DNA of 64,000 nucleotides from assembly GCF_001577305.1 (NCBI RefSeq), contig NZ_CP014518.1:2170001-2234000 (forward strand), written 5' to 3'. The translations under genes were made by a program, and so were the position numbers. The notes under the pieces are model-generated. The model saw only the letters and a program-made list of their open reading frames with translations. It was not told the DNA's origin and made no database searches. How positions within the stretch are numbered: position 1 is the first letter of the stretch; the number at the start of each line of letters is the position of its first letter. Positions 50,948 through 59,951 of the stretch are shown here, in pieces. This stretch comes from Sinomonas atrocyanea (lineage in GTDB: Bacteria; Actinomycetota; Actinomycetes; Actinomycetales; Micrococcaceae).

Positions 50948-52981
50948 ATGCTCCCTGAACACCTTGACCTCGTCCGCTCCCTGTCCGCCCCCTCGGTGCA
51001 TCCTGCCGCGGGCCGCTGCGCCGTCGCCGTCACCCGGCCCGACTTCCGGGCCGACGCGGCGGTCGGGCAGATCTGGGAGGTGCCCCTGCACAGCGGGCCC
51101 GCGCGGCTGCTCACGCGCGGCTTCCGGGACGCGGCGCCGCAGTACTCGCCGGACGGCTCCGTCCTCGCCTTCCTCCGCGCCGCCCCCACCGGCAGGCCGC
51201 AGCTCGCGATCGTCGACGCCCGCGGCGGCGAGCCGAGGATCCTCACCGACGCCCCGCTGGGGGTGGCCCAGTTCGCCTTCTCGCCGGACGGGGCCCGGAT
51301 CGCCTACACGGCCCGCGTGCCCGAACCCGGGCGGTACGGCTCCACCGACGGCGTGGCAGCGGGCGCAGAGGACCCCCGGCTCATCCGGGACCTCAACTAC
51401 CGGCTCAACGGCGTGGGGTACACGGGCGACCAGCGCACGCGGCTGTTCGTCCTCGACGTCCCGGCCCTGGACGCCGAGCCGTTCGTGGCCGCGCGCGGGC
51501 GCGCCGCGGCGGAGGAGGCCGCGGCGAAGGGGGACGCGGCGAAGGGGGACGCGGCGAAGGGGGACGGTGCACCGACCGGCCTGCCCGAGGCGCGGCAGCT
51601 CACGGACGGCAGCGTGGACCACACCGAGCCCCGCTTCAGCGCCGACGGCGCCTGGATCTACACGGTGTCCGGCTTCGACCCCACAGCCGTCGACACCCTG
51701 GGGAGCCGCGCCGTCCGCACCCCCGTCGCAGGCGGCCCGAGCGAGGCGCTCGACCTCGGCACCGAGGAGGCCGCCTCGGTGGACCTGGCCGCGGAGGCGC
51801 CCGACGGCTCCGGGGTGTTCGTCCTCGCCTCCTCGCTGGGCGAGACGGGCGCCGACTTCGTGGGGCGTGCGACCCACCTGTTCTGGCACACTCCGGCCGA
51901 CGGCGCGACGCACCGGCTCACCGCCGACGGTGACGACCTCGGCGAGGCCGCCGGGGCGCTGCAGGTCACCGGCGACGGGCGGGCGCTCGTCCTCGCCCGC
52001 ACGCGCGGGACCGTGCAGCTGATCGCCTTCGCGCCCGACGGCCGGCGCGAGCAGCTCACGTCCGGGCCCCTCGTGGTGACGGGGGCAGGGGAGGCGCGCG
52101 GCGCCGTCGTGCTCGCGGCGGCCGACGCCGACGGGCCGGGCGAGCTGTACCGGCTCGCCGACGACGGGGGGCTCGAGAAGCTGACCGACGTCAACGCGCC
52201 GCTGCGCCAGTCGGCACCGCCGCGCACCCCCCAGGAGTTCACCGGCACGAGCGCTGACGGCAGCGACGTGCACGGCTGGGTGGTGCTCCCGGAAGGCGAC
52301 GGGCCGCACCCGACGCTGCTCATGATCCACGGCGGCCCCTTCGCCCAGTACACCGGCGCCTGGTTCGACGAGGCCCAGGTCTACGCGGGCGCCGGGTACG
52401 CGGTGGTGATGTGCAACCCGCGCGGCGCCGCCGGCTACGGCGAGGCGCACGCCCGCGCGATCCGCGGCCGCATGGGCACGGTGGACTTCGAGGACGTGCT
52501 CGGCTTCCTCGACGCTGCGCTCGCCGGCTACCCGCAGCTCGATCAGGGCAGGCTCGGCATCCTCGGCGGCTCCTACGGCGGGTACCTGACCGCCTGGACG
52601 ATCGCGCACGACCACCGGTTCAAGGCCGCCGTGGTCGAGCGCGGGTTCCTCGATCCGGTCAGCTTCGTGGGCTCGAGCGACATCGGGTGGTTCTTCCCGG
52701 GCGAGTACACGGGGTGGGACCCGGCAGCGATGGCCGCCCAGAGCCCCATGGCCCGCGTGGGGGAGGTCCGCACGCCGACCCTCGTGGTGCATTCCGAGGA
52801 GGACTGGCGGTGCCCGATCGAGCAGGCCCAGCGGTACTACGCGGCGCTCCGCCTCGGCGGGGTCGATTCGGAGCTGCTCGTCTTCCCGGGGGAGAACCAC
52901 GAGCTCTCCCGCGCCGGGACCCCCCACCACCGCCGGGCACGCTTCGAGCACATCCTGCGCTGGTTCGCGCAGTACCTCTAG
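50948..52981 (+). CDS. S9 family prolyl oligopeptidase/acylaminoacyl peptidase
   Basis: Serine peptidase of 677 residues. The N-terminal beta-propeller (about 10-415) shows repeated blades such as APQYSPDGSVLAFLR and AQFAFSPDGARIAYTA. The C-terminal alpha/beta hydrolase (about 430-677) has the nucleophile in GILGGSYGGYLTAW, Asp in VVHSEEDWRCP and His in FPGENHELSRAG. Between blades, three 15-bp repeats (51521-51565) encode AAKGD repeats, so this loop probably varies in length between strains. ATG 50948 lies 7 nt after TAGGAT (50935-50940). No signal peptide, so it is cytoplasmic. Confidence 0.92.
   Translation: MLPEHLDLVRSLSAPSVHPAAGRCAVAVTRPDFRADAAVGQIWEVPLHSGPARLLTRGFRDAAPQYSPDGSVLAFLRAAPTGRPQLAIVDARGGEPRILTDAPLGVAQFAFSPDGARIAYTARVPEPGRYGSTDGVAAGAEDPRLIRDLNYRLNGVGYTGDQRTRLFVLDVPALDAEPFVAARGRAAAEEAAAKGDAAKGDAAKGDGAPTGLPEARQLTDGSVDHTEPRFSADGAWIYTVSGFDPTAVDTLGSRAVRTPVAGGPSEALDLGTEEAASVDLAAEAPDGSGVFVLASSLGETGADFVGRATHLFWHTPADGATHRLTADGDDLGEAAGALQVTGDGRALVLARTRGTVQLIAFAPDGRREQLTSGPLVVTGAGEARGAVVLAAADADGPGELYRLADDGGLEKLTDVNAPLRQSAPPRTPQEFTGTSADGSDVHGWVVLPEGDGPHPTLLMIHGGPFAQYTGAWFDEAQVYAGAGYAVVMCNPRGAAGYGEAHARAIRGRMGTVDFEDVLGFLDAALAGYPQLDQGRLGILGGSYGGYLTAWTIAHDHRFKAAVVERGFLDPVSFVGSSDIGWFFPGEYTGWDPAAMAAQSPMARVGEVRTPTLVVHSEEDWRCPIEQAQRYYAALRLGGVDSELLVFPGENHELSRAGTPHHRRARFEHILRWFAQYL
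51521..51565. repeat. Three 15-bp tandem repeats inside the S9 peptidase gene
   Basis: GCGGCGAAGGGGGAC repeated exactly at 51521-51535, 51536-51550 and 51551-51565, in frame, adding AAKGD units to a propeller loop. Confidence 0.85.
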
Positions 52982-52985
52982 CGGG

Positions 52986-53660
52986 CTAGGCCGAGAAGCC
53001 GAGGGCGCGGGCGGCCCGCTCAGGGGTCGGCTGCGCCCACCGGGCGGTGTACTCCTCGTTGGCGCACAGCGACCGCGGCTCCGCGCGGTCGAGGTAGAGG
53101 GTGCCGCCGAGGTGGTCGGTCTCGTGCTGGACGATGCGCGCCTGCCAGCCGCTGAACTCGGCCGAGCGGGCGCTGCCGTCCGGCGCGGTCCACTGCGCCC
53201 GGACGGCGGCCGCCCGGCGCACCACGGCGGTGTAGCCCCGCACCGAGAGGCAGCCCTCGTAGAAGCCCGCGCGGCCGTCTCCGAGCGGCGCGTAGGCCGG
53301 GTTGAGCATGGCCGTGAAGGACAGGGGCACCCGGTCCCGGGCGCGCGCCGACTCCTCGTCGGCGGCCCAGGTGTCCTCGAGCACCGCCAGGCTCAGCGGC
53401 AGGCCGATCTGGGGTGCGGCGAGGCCCACGCCGGGCGCGGCATGCATGGTCCGGCGCATGAGGAGGACCAGCGCATCCAGGAGCTCGGCGTCGAGCTGGC
53501 CGTCGAAGGGCACGGCGCGGGTCCGCAGGGCGGGGTGGCCCGCCTGCACGATCGGCGGGATGCCCTCCGTGGCCACGAGCTCGGCGGCGGCCTCGGCGAT
53601 GCGGGCCGCGGTCCAGTCACTCTCCGGAGCCGTGGTGCGGTAGGGGGATGGGGTGCTCAT
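52986..53660 (-). CDS. def: Peptide deformylase
   Basis: Metalloenzyme of 224 residues that removes the formyl group from new proteins. All three motifs are present: GVGLAAPQIGLPL (motif 1), EGCLSVRGY with the metal Cys (motif 2) and QHETDHLGGTLYLD with the HExxD-like HETDH (motif 3). An N-terminal extension of about 30 residues precedes the usual domain. ATG 53660 is 6 nt from TAGGCT (53672-53667), a leaderless start. It converges with the S9 peptidase gene with only 4 bp between the stops. Confidence 0.95.
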   Translation of the reverse strand: MSTPSPYRTTAPESDWTAARIAEAAAELVATEGIPPIVQAGHPALRTRAVPFDGQLDAELLDALVLLMRRTMHAAPGVGLAAPQIGLPLSLAVLEDTWAADEESARARDRVPLSFTAMLNPAYAPLGDGRAGFYEGCLSVRGYTAVVRRAAAVRAQWTAPDGSARSAEFSGWQARIVQHETDHLGGTLYLDRAEPRSLCANEEYTARWAQPTPERAARALGFSA

Positions 53661-53688
53661 GGGGCAAGCCTAGGCGGCGCCGGCGGCG

Positions 53689-54564
53689 CTAGCCCGCTGG
53701 CCAGCCGCACGCCCGTGCCACGAAGCGGTAGAGGGCGGCCCGGAGGGCCGGCGGGGCTGCGACCTTGACCACCCCCGTGGCGTCCCCGACCCCGAGCTCC
53801 ACCGGGAGCAGGGTGCCGACCTTGTCCTCGGCGACGGCGTGCGGGTCGCAGCGGGCCGGGCGCACCGCGAGCGCGACCCTCGTTCCGGGCGCGAGGATGA
53901 CGCCGTGCGGCCACGGCCGTCCCGGGTCCTCGCCGAGGAGGATGGTTCCCTCCACCGCCTCAAGGATGCCCTGCGGCGGGGTGCCGGTCGGTCCGGCTGA
54001 GGTGCCGGTCGGCTCGGCCGGGGCATCCGCGGCGAGGGTCAGGACGGCGGTCGACGGCGTGCTCCCCGCGCCGAGGGTGTCCTCGAGCCGCAGCCGCACG
54101 GCAAGGGCGGCCTGCTGGGCGAAGCACTGCTCGCCGTGGAGGCGGGGCAGCACCGCGTGCGGGTCGGCCGCCGCCACGGTGTGGTCCGTGCCGTCGGCGA
54201 GCCGGACGCGGAGGGAGGGCGCGGTGTCGGACGCCCCCAGGTTGCAGCGGGCGGCGGCGAGGGCTGCGGGGAGGCTCAGGGTCTGGCCTGCGGTCAAATC
54301 CGCCGATCCGGACCACACGGTCCCATCCTGGAACCGGGGGTCGTCCAGCTCGGCCCGGACCACCGTGAACGGCGCGCCGCCGGTGTCGGTGACCTGGAGG
54401 ACCACGGAGCCGGAGGCGTACTCGTCACGGAACTGGTCGACGGCGGCGCCCACGGGCCCTGGAGAGCCCGGCGCGGACGGAGGCGCAGCGGGCGAGCAGC
54501 CGGCCGCGCAGGCGAGGGCCACGAGCGCACACAGCGCTCGGGCGGCCGCCGCTGACCGGACCAT
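53689..54564 (-). CDS. Lipoprotein of unknown function
   Basis: I recognise no family. The 291-residue protein has a signal peptide with lipobox AAGC (Cys23), then beta-strand-rich sequence (SGSVVLQVTDTGGAPFTVVR; LSLPAALAAARCNLGASDTA). The two Cys pairs after the lipobox may form disulfides outside the cell. A short Thr/Gly/Pro linker (about 187-200) divides it in two. ATG 54564 is 6 nt from TACTCT (54576-54571). It lies downstream of the LysR gene and upstream of def, all on the same strand, with separate leaderless-type starts. Confidence 0.78.
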   Translation of the reverse strand: MVRSAAAARALCALVALACAAGCSPAAPPSAPGSPGPVGAAVDQFRDEYASGSVVLQVTDTGGAPFTVVRAELDDPRFQDGTVWSGSADLTAGQTLSLPAALAAARCNLGASDTAPSLRVRLADGTDHTVAAADPHAVLPRLHGEQCFAQQAALAVRLRLEDTLGAGSTPSTAVLTLAADAPAEPTGTSAGPTGTPPQGILEAVEGTILLGEDPGRPWPHGVILAPGTRVALAVRPARCDPHAVAEDKVGTLLPVELGVGDATGVVKVAAPPALRAALYRFVARACGWPAG

Positions 54565-54582
54565 GCGCCCAGAGTACGTCGG

Positions 54583-55469
54583 CTAGTGCCGGTCCACGAC
54601 GATGCGCAGGAAGTCGGCAGCGGCCGGATCGAGCGGCCCGCTCGCCCGCCACACCGCGCGCAGCACCCGGCCCAGCTGGAGCCCCGGCGTCGGCACCTCG
54701 ACGAGGCGGCCGCCGCGCAGCGCGGCCTGCACGGCGAGCCTGCTGACCACCCCGGGGCCCAGGCCCGCCGCCACGCTCGCCGCCAGCGCCGCGTTGCTCC
54801 CGACCTCGAAGCGCTCACCGGAGCCGTGCGGGGCGAGGGCCAGGTCGGTGATCTGCCGCGTTCCCGAGCCGGGCTCCCGCACCACGAGCCCGGCCGCGGC
54901 GACAGCGGCGGCGGATACCCCGGCGTCGGCCGCCCAGGGATGGTCCGGTCGCACGACGACGACGAGCTCGTCCCTGCCCACGTCCAGGTAGCGGAATCCC
55001 GTCTGCACCGTGGGGCCCTCGACGAAGCCCAGGTCGGCGGCCCCCGAGCGGAGCCGGTCGAACACCTCATCCGAGTTCCCGACGTCGAGCGTGGTGCTCA
55101 CACCGTCCAGGCGCTGCTGGGCCGCGGCGAGCCACCCCGGCATGAGGTGCTCGGCCACCGTGAGCGACGCGCACAGGTGCAGGGTCCCGCGGCCCCCTCG
55201 AGCGCGCCGACCGCCCGGCCCACGTTCTCGGCGGCGCCGACGACCTCCGCGGCGAGCCCCGCGATCACCCGGCCGCGGTCCGTGAGCCGCGTCCCCTGCG
55301 GGGTCCGCCGGGCCAGGGGGAACCCCGCCTGGCGCTCCATCTGCTCGAGCAGGCGCGAGGCATTGGGCTGGGCCATCCCGATGGCACGGGCCGCCCCGCC
55401 GATGCTGCCCTCGGCGGCGAGCGCCGCGAGGAACCGGTAGTGCCGCAGCTCCCAATCCTGCACAGACAT
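54583..55469 (-). pseudogene. LysR family regulator, disrupted by a one-base frameshift
   Basis: Would be a 295-residue LysR regulator. From ATG 55469 the frame encodes the winged helix (HYRFLAALAAEGSIGGAARA, MAQPNASRLLEQMERQAGFP). After GALEG near residue 91 it derails, while the effector-binding domain (GTLHLCASLTVAEHLMPGWL through RIVVDRH) is intact in another frame to 54583. Adding one base to the C run at 55193-55197 (G run on the coding strand) joins both parts. TATGCT (55481-55476) is 6 nt before the ATG. It is divergent from the arylsulfotransferase-like gene, the likely target. Sequencing error, fresh mutation and phase variation are all possible. Confidence 0.82.
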
Positions 55470-55559
55470 ATCGCCAGCATATGTTCTGCTGTCCCGCGCT
55501 CAGCGGGCGCACAGGTGGAAGCCCTGTGGCGCACAGGTGCCGATTCCTACACTGGAGGC

Positions 55560-57059
55560 ATGATCAGGGTCAGCCGCCGCCACTTCCTCCAGGGCGCGGG
55601 GATCGCCGTCGTCGGGGCTGTCGCCGGCGCCGGGGTTGCCCGGTCGAGCATCTTCCCCCTCCCCCCGAGCGCGGCGGCCGCCACGCCCGCGCCCAGCCCG
55701 TCCGCCTCGGCGGCCGCCGGCCCTCCCGACCGGACCTTCGTCACCACCAAGCTGACCGCGGCGCGGGTGAGCGTCTGGACCGCGGGCACGACGGCGCCGG
55801 GCCTGCTCTTCACCGGCCCCATGGGGCACGGGACGAACGGGCTCATCATGGACAACTCCGGGGCGCCGGTATGGATGGAGCCGACCGGAGCCGGGGTCAC
55901 GGACCTGCGCGTGCAGACGTACCGGGGAAAGCCCGTCCTCACCTATTGGTCCGGGACGGGGATCGGCGGCCACGGCGAAGGGGTCGGCGTCATCAAGGAC
56001 ACGGCCTACACGACCATCGCCCAGGTCTCCGCCGGGAACGGGCTCAAGGCCGACCTGCACGAGTTCACCCTCACCGCCGCCGGCACGGCGCTGCTGACCT
56101 CCTACCCCACGGTGCAGGCCGACCTCACCGCGCTCGGAGGCCCCACGGCGGGATACATGTACGACTGCCACGTGCAGGAGGTCGACGTCGCGAGCGGGGC
56201 CGTGCTCTTCGACTGGACGGCGTCCGCGCACATCGACCTGACCGAGTCCTTCGTCAGGCCCGCGGACGATGCCACGGCCAACGGGGCCACAGCCGCGACG
56301 GCCTTCGACCCGTTCCATGTCAACTCCGTGGACCGCCGCCCGGACGGGTACCTCGTCTCCGCGCGCCACACCCACGCCGCGTACCTCGTCGCCCCGGACG
56401 GCGCGGTGAGATGGCGCCTGGGCGGGGTACGGAACGAGTTCTCGATCCCGGACTCGGCGGCGTTCGCCTGGCAGCATGACGTCCGCCAGCGGCCGGGCGG
56501 TGTCATCAGCATGTTCGACAACCACTACAAGGACGGCACGACCGGGACCTCCCGCGGCCTGATCCTCGCGGTGGACGAGGGCGCCCGCCGGGTCACGCTC
56601 AAGCTCGCCCTCCAGCGGGGCGGCCACCGGGGCAACGCCATGGGCAACGTGCAGTTCCTCGACAACGGCCACTACCTCGTCGGCTGGGGATCGGACCCCG
56701 CCGCCACCGAGTTCACGGCGGACGGCACGCCCGTCGCCGAGGCCACCGGGATCGGCGGCGGCTGCTACCGGGCCTACCGCCACGTCTGGAGCGCGACGCC
56801 GACAACCCTGCCCGATGTCGCCGTCGTTCCCGGCAACGGCTCCACGATGCAGGCCTTCGCCAGCTGGAACGGCGCCACCGAAGTGGCGAGCTGGCGGTTC
56901 CTCACGGGAAGCAGCCCGCAGTCGCTCGCCGAGGCCGCCCACGTGAAGAAGCGGGGGTTCGAGACGAACGCCGCCGTGGCCACGGCCGCACACCTGGCGG
57001 CGCAGGCCCTCGACGCGAAGGGCTCCGTCCTCGCGACATCTGCGGTGATCGCGGCGTAG
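55560..57059 (+). CDS. Tat-exported arylsulfotransferase (ASST) family protein
   Basis: Secreted protein of 499 residues. The N-terminus VSRRHFLQGAGIAVVGAVAG is a twin-arginine signal with RRHFL, followed by an Ala/Pro/Ser-rich stretch. The mature part is a beta-propeller of the arylsulfotransferase type (GPMGHGTNGLIMDNSGAPVW, HEFTLTAAGTALLTSYPT, FDPFHVNSVDRRPDGYLVSA, AWQHDVRQRPGG). True ASSTs use a His nucleophile for sulfate transfer between phenols; many actinobacterial relatives are uncharacterised. ATG 55560 is 6 nt after TACACT (55548-55553). The TatA/TatC encoded at 38651-39770 would export it. Confidence 0.85.
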   Translation: MIRVSRRHFLQGAGIAVVGAVAGAGVARSSIFPLPPSAAAATPAPSPSASAAAGPPDRTFVTTKLTAARVSVWTAGTTAPGLLFTGPMGHGTNGLIMDNSGAPVWMEPTGAGVTDLRVQTYRGKPVLTYWSGTGIGGHGEGVGVIKDTAYTTIAQVSAGNGLKADLHEFTLTAAGTALLTSYPTVQADLTALGGPTAGYMYDCHVQEVDVASGAVLFDWTASAHIDLTESFVRPADDATANGATAATAFDPFHVNSVDRRPDGYLVSARHTHAAYLVAPDGAVRWRLGGVRNEFSIPDSAAFAWQHDVRQRPGGVISMFDNHYKDGTTGTSRGLILAVDEGARRVTLKLALQRGGHRGNAMGNVQFLDNGHYLVGWGSDPAATEFTADGTPVAEATGIGGGCYRAYRHVWSATPTTLPDVAVVPGNGSTMQAFASWNGATEVASWRFLTGSSPQSLAEAAHVKKRGFETNAAVATAAHLAAQALDAKGSVLATSAVIAA

Positions 57060-57114
57060 CGTAGGGGCCCATGGGCCGTCCGACCGGCGGGGCCCCACGA
57101 GGAAGAGGTCCGAG

Positions 57115-58053
57115 GTGAGCGCTGCCCGCGAGCACCGGCTGGGAGTCGTCTGCGTCATCGGCGCCTCCGTCCTGTGGGGGACCACGGGCACGGCCTCAGC
57201 GCTCGCCCCGGGGGTGACGCCCCTCGCCGTCGGCGCGGCGTCCATGGGCTTCGGCGGCCTCCTCCTCGCCGCGACGGCCGCCCGGCAGATGGGCCGCCAC
57301 CGCGCGACCCTTGCGCGCTCGTGGCGGCTCGTCGGAACCGGCGGGGCCGCGGTGCTCGTCTACGCCCTCGCCTTCTACACCTCGATGCGGCTGGCCGGCG
57401 TGGCCATCGGCACGGCCGTGTCGATCGGGGGAGCGCCCGTCGCGGCCGCCCTCCTCGAGCGCCTCGTCGATGGCCGCCGGCTCTCCCGCAGATGGGCGGT
57501 CGGGGCCGCCTTGGGCATCGCCGGCGCCGTGGTCCTGTGCCTCGCACGGGGCGGCGCCGAGCCCGGACAGGTGACCCAGACGCTCGCCGGGGTCGCGCTG
57601 GGGGCCCTCGCCGCGGCGTCGTACGCGCTCTACTCCTTCACCAGCCACCGCCTCATCGGCGCCGGCGCGGCGTCCCGCGCCGCGGTGGGCGCGACCTTCG
57701 GCGCCGCTGCGCTCGGGCTCCTCGTGGTGCTCGGGTTCACGGGGAGGGCGTTCCTCGACTCAGGGCAGAACCTGGCCGTGGGCGCCTACTTGGCCGTGGT
57801 GCCCATGTTCGCGGGCTACATCCTGTTCGGCTGGGGCCTCAGCCGCGTCCCGGCCAGCACGGCGACCACGGTGTCCCTGGCCGAGCCGGTCGTCGCGGCC
57901 GCGCTCGCCGTCCTGGTGGTGGGGGAGCGGCTCCCCCTCGCGGGCTGGGCCGGGATGGGCCTCATCGTCGCGTGCCTTGCGGTGCTGACGGTGCCGCTTC
58001 CCGCCCGGTCGCGGCGCCGTGCGCGCCCGGAACCGCTCAGGGTGGAGGGATAG
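57115..58053 (+). CDS. EamA family (DMT superfamily) transporter
   Basis: Membrane transporter of 312 residues with ten predicted helices in two EamA halves (about 10-145 and 155-300). Recognisable are IGASVLWGTTGTASALAPGV in the first helix and AEPVVAAALAVLVVGERLPL near the end. The substrate is unknown; the family exports amino acids and metabolites. GTG 57115 follows GAAGAGG by 6 nt. The end is rich in Arg (cytoplasmic tail). The PHP gene starts 2 nt after its stop, so they share an mRNA. Confidence 0.88.
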   Translation: MSAAREHRLGVVCVIGASVLWGTTGTASALAPGVTPLAVGAASMGFGGLLLAATAARQMGRHRATLARSWRLVGTGGAAVLVYALAFYTSMRLAGVAIGTAVSIGGAPVAAALLERLVDGRRLSRRWAVGAALGIAGAVVLCLARGGAEPGQVTQTLAGVALGALAAASYALYSFTSHRLIGAGAASRAAVGATFGAAALGLLVVLGFTGRAFLDSGQNLAVGAYLAVVPMFAGYILFGWGLSRVPASTATTVSLAEPVVAAALAVLVVGERLPLAGWAGMGLIVACLAVLTVPLPARSRRRARPEPLRVEG

Positions 58054-58055
58054 CG

Positions 58056-59081
58056 GTGGACCCCGTCGAGGCGCTCCGGGAGATCGCGTTCTGGCTGGAG
58101 CGGGAACAGGCGGAGACCTACCGCGTCAAGGCCTTCCGCACGGCGGCGGGAATCCTGGCCGCGATGCCGCCCGAGGACGTGGCGGCGCGGGCGCAGAACG
58201 GCAGCCTGCGCAGGGTCAAGGGCATCGGGGACCGCACCTTTGGCGTGGCCCGGGAGGCGGTCGACGGCGAGGTCCCCGCCTACCTGCGCGAGCTCCGCGA
58301 CCGCGCGGCGACCCCCCTGGCCGAGGGCGGCGAGAGCATCCGCGGGCAGCTGCGCGGCGATCTGCACGCCCACTCCGACTGGTCCGACGGCGGTTCCCCG
58401 TTGGCCGAGATGGCCGAGGCCGCCCGCTGGCTGGGCAGGGAGTACCAGGCCCTCACCGACCATTCGCCGACCCTGACCATCGCGCGCGGGCTCGACGCCG
58501 AGCGGCTCCGCCGCCAGATCGATGCCGTCGCCGAGGTGAATGCCTCCCTCGGAGGCGACGGGTTCCGGATGCTGACGGGCATCGAGGTGGACATCCTCGA
58601 GGACGGCACCCTGGACCAGACGCCCGAACTGCTCGGCCGGCTCGACGTCGTGGTCGCGAGCGTGCACTCGAAGCTGCGCTCGGAGCCCGGTCCGATGACC
58701 CGGCGCATGCTCGCCGCGATCGACGACCCGCACACGAACGTGCTCGGCCACTGCACCGGGCGGCTCCTGCGCGGCTCCCGGGGCACGCGCCCCGAGTCGC
58801 AGTTCGACGCCGCGCGGGTGTTCGAGGCCTGCGCGGCCGCAGGGGTCGCCGTCGAGATCAACTCGCGGCCCGAGCGGCAGGACCCGCCCGACCGCCTCAT
58901 CCAGACGGCGCTCGACGCCGGCTGCCTCTTCAGCATCGACACGGACGCCCATGCCCCCGGCCAGCTGGACTTCCTGCAGTACGGGGCCGCACGCGCCGAG
59001 GCCAACGGGGTCCCGGCCGAGAGGATCGTCACGACCTGGCCGCTGGCGAAGCTGCTCGAGTGGACGTCGCGGCGCCGCTGA
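58056..59081 (+). CDS. PHP domain phosphoesterase with N-terminal helix-hairpin-helix (PolX-like without polymerase)
   Basis: Metal-dependent phosphoesterase of 341 residues. The N-terminal 95 residues resemble the helical HhH domain of family-X polymerases (EALREIAFWLEREQAETYRV, LRRVKGIGDRTFGVAREA). The PHP domain (about 100-335) has DLHAHSDWSDGG (His104, His106), LTDHSPT, TGIEVDIL, ASVHSKLR, GHCTGRLL and the final SIDTDAHAP, a full metal-site set. Bacterial PolX joins a polymerase to this kind of PHP exonuclease; here the polymerase domain is missing. GTG 58056 has GGAGGG about 8 nt upstream, within the end of the EamA gene. Confidence 0.87.
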   Translation: MDPVEALREIAFWLEREQAETYRVKAFRTAAGILAAMPPEDVAARAQNGSLRRVKGIGDRTFGVAREAVDGEVPAYLRELRDRAATPLAEGGESIRGQLRGDLHAHSDWSDGGSPLAEMAEAARWLGREYQALTDHSPTLTIARGLDAERLRRQIDAVAEVNASLGGDGFRMLTGIEVDILEDGTLDQTPELLGRLDVVVASVHSKLRSEPGPMTRRMLAAIDDPHTNVLGHCTGRLLRGSRGTRPESQFDAARVFEACAAAGVAVEINSRPERQDPPDRLIQTALDAGCLFSIDTDAHAPGQLDFLQYGAARAEANGVPAERIVTTWPLAKLLEWTSRRR

Positions 59082-59153
59082 TTCCTCCCATCTGCTGTTT
59101 GCCGTGATCCGCGCGGGGGTAGCCGAGGGGCACCCACACCACCAGGAGGAACC

Positions 59154-59951
59154 ATGGCCTTCGAGCCCCGCACCGCCATCGTCACAGGATCGGACTCCGG
59201 GATCGGGCGGGCCACCGCGGTCGCCCTCGCCGAAGCCGGGCTCGACGTCGGCATCACCTGGCACACCGACAGAGACGGCGCCGAGCGCACCGCCGACGCC
59301 GTGCGTGCCGCCGGACGGCGCGCCGTCGTCGAGCAGTTCGACGCCGCCGATGCGCCCCGCTGCGCCGACACCGTGGATGCGCTCGCCGACCAGCTCGGCC
59401 GGCTCGACGTGTTCGTCAACAACGCCGGCACCGGTGCCAACGTCCCGTTCCTCGAGATGGACTACGAGCGCTGGCGCGGCATCGTCGCGACGGACCTCGA
59501 CGGGCCCTTCGTGTGCCTCCAGCGCGCCGCGCGGCGGATGGTCGCCCAAGGCTCCGGCGGCCGCCTGATCGCTGTCACGAGCGTGCACGAGCACCAGCCG
59601 CGGGTCGGGTCGTCCGCCTACGACGCCGCCAAGCACGGCCTCGGCGGCCTCATCAAGACGATGGCACTCGAGCTCGGGGCCGCGGGGATCACCGCAAATT
59701 CCGTGGCCCCCGGCGAGATCGCCACGCCGATGACCGGGCAGGAGGACGAGGACCCCCGTACCGTCCACCGGCCCGGAGTGCCCCTCGGCCGGCCGGGCGA
59801 CGCGCGCGAGGTCGCCGCCGTCATCGCCTTCCTCGCCTCGCCGGCCTCCGCCTACGTGACGGGCGCCTCTTGGACCGTGGACGGCGGGATGCTGCAGATG
59901 GGCCCCCAGGCGGGGTCCCACCTCACCGACGACGCCTGGCGCGAGGGGTAG
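59154..59951 (+). CDS. Short-chain dehydrogenase/reductase (glucose-1-dehydrogenase-like)
   Basis: NAD(P)-dependent oxidoreductase of 265 residues. The cofactor motif VTGSDSGIGRATAVAL is at the N-terminus, NNAGTG in the middle, and the active site is SVHEHQPRVGSSAYDAAKHG with the catalytic Tyr and Lys. PGEIATPM and the C-terminal VTGASWTVDGGM are typical of classical SDRs acting on sugars or small alcohols. The substrate cannot be told. AGGAGG lies 5 nt before the ATG. It stands 72 bp after the PHP gene and may belong to the same unit. Confidence 0.9.
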   Translation: MAFEPRTAIVTGSDSGIGRATAVALAEAGLDVGITWHTDRDGAERTADAVRAAGRRAVVEQFDAADAPRCADTVDALADQLGRLDVFVNNAGTGANVPFLEMDYERWRGIVATDLDGPFVCLQRAARRMVAQGSGGRLIAVTSVHEHQPRVGSSAYDAAKHGLGGLIKTMALELGAAGITANSVAPGEIATPMTGQEDEDPRTVHRPGVPLGRPGDAREVAAVIAFLASPASAYVTGASWTVDGGMLQMGPQAGSHLTDDAWREG

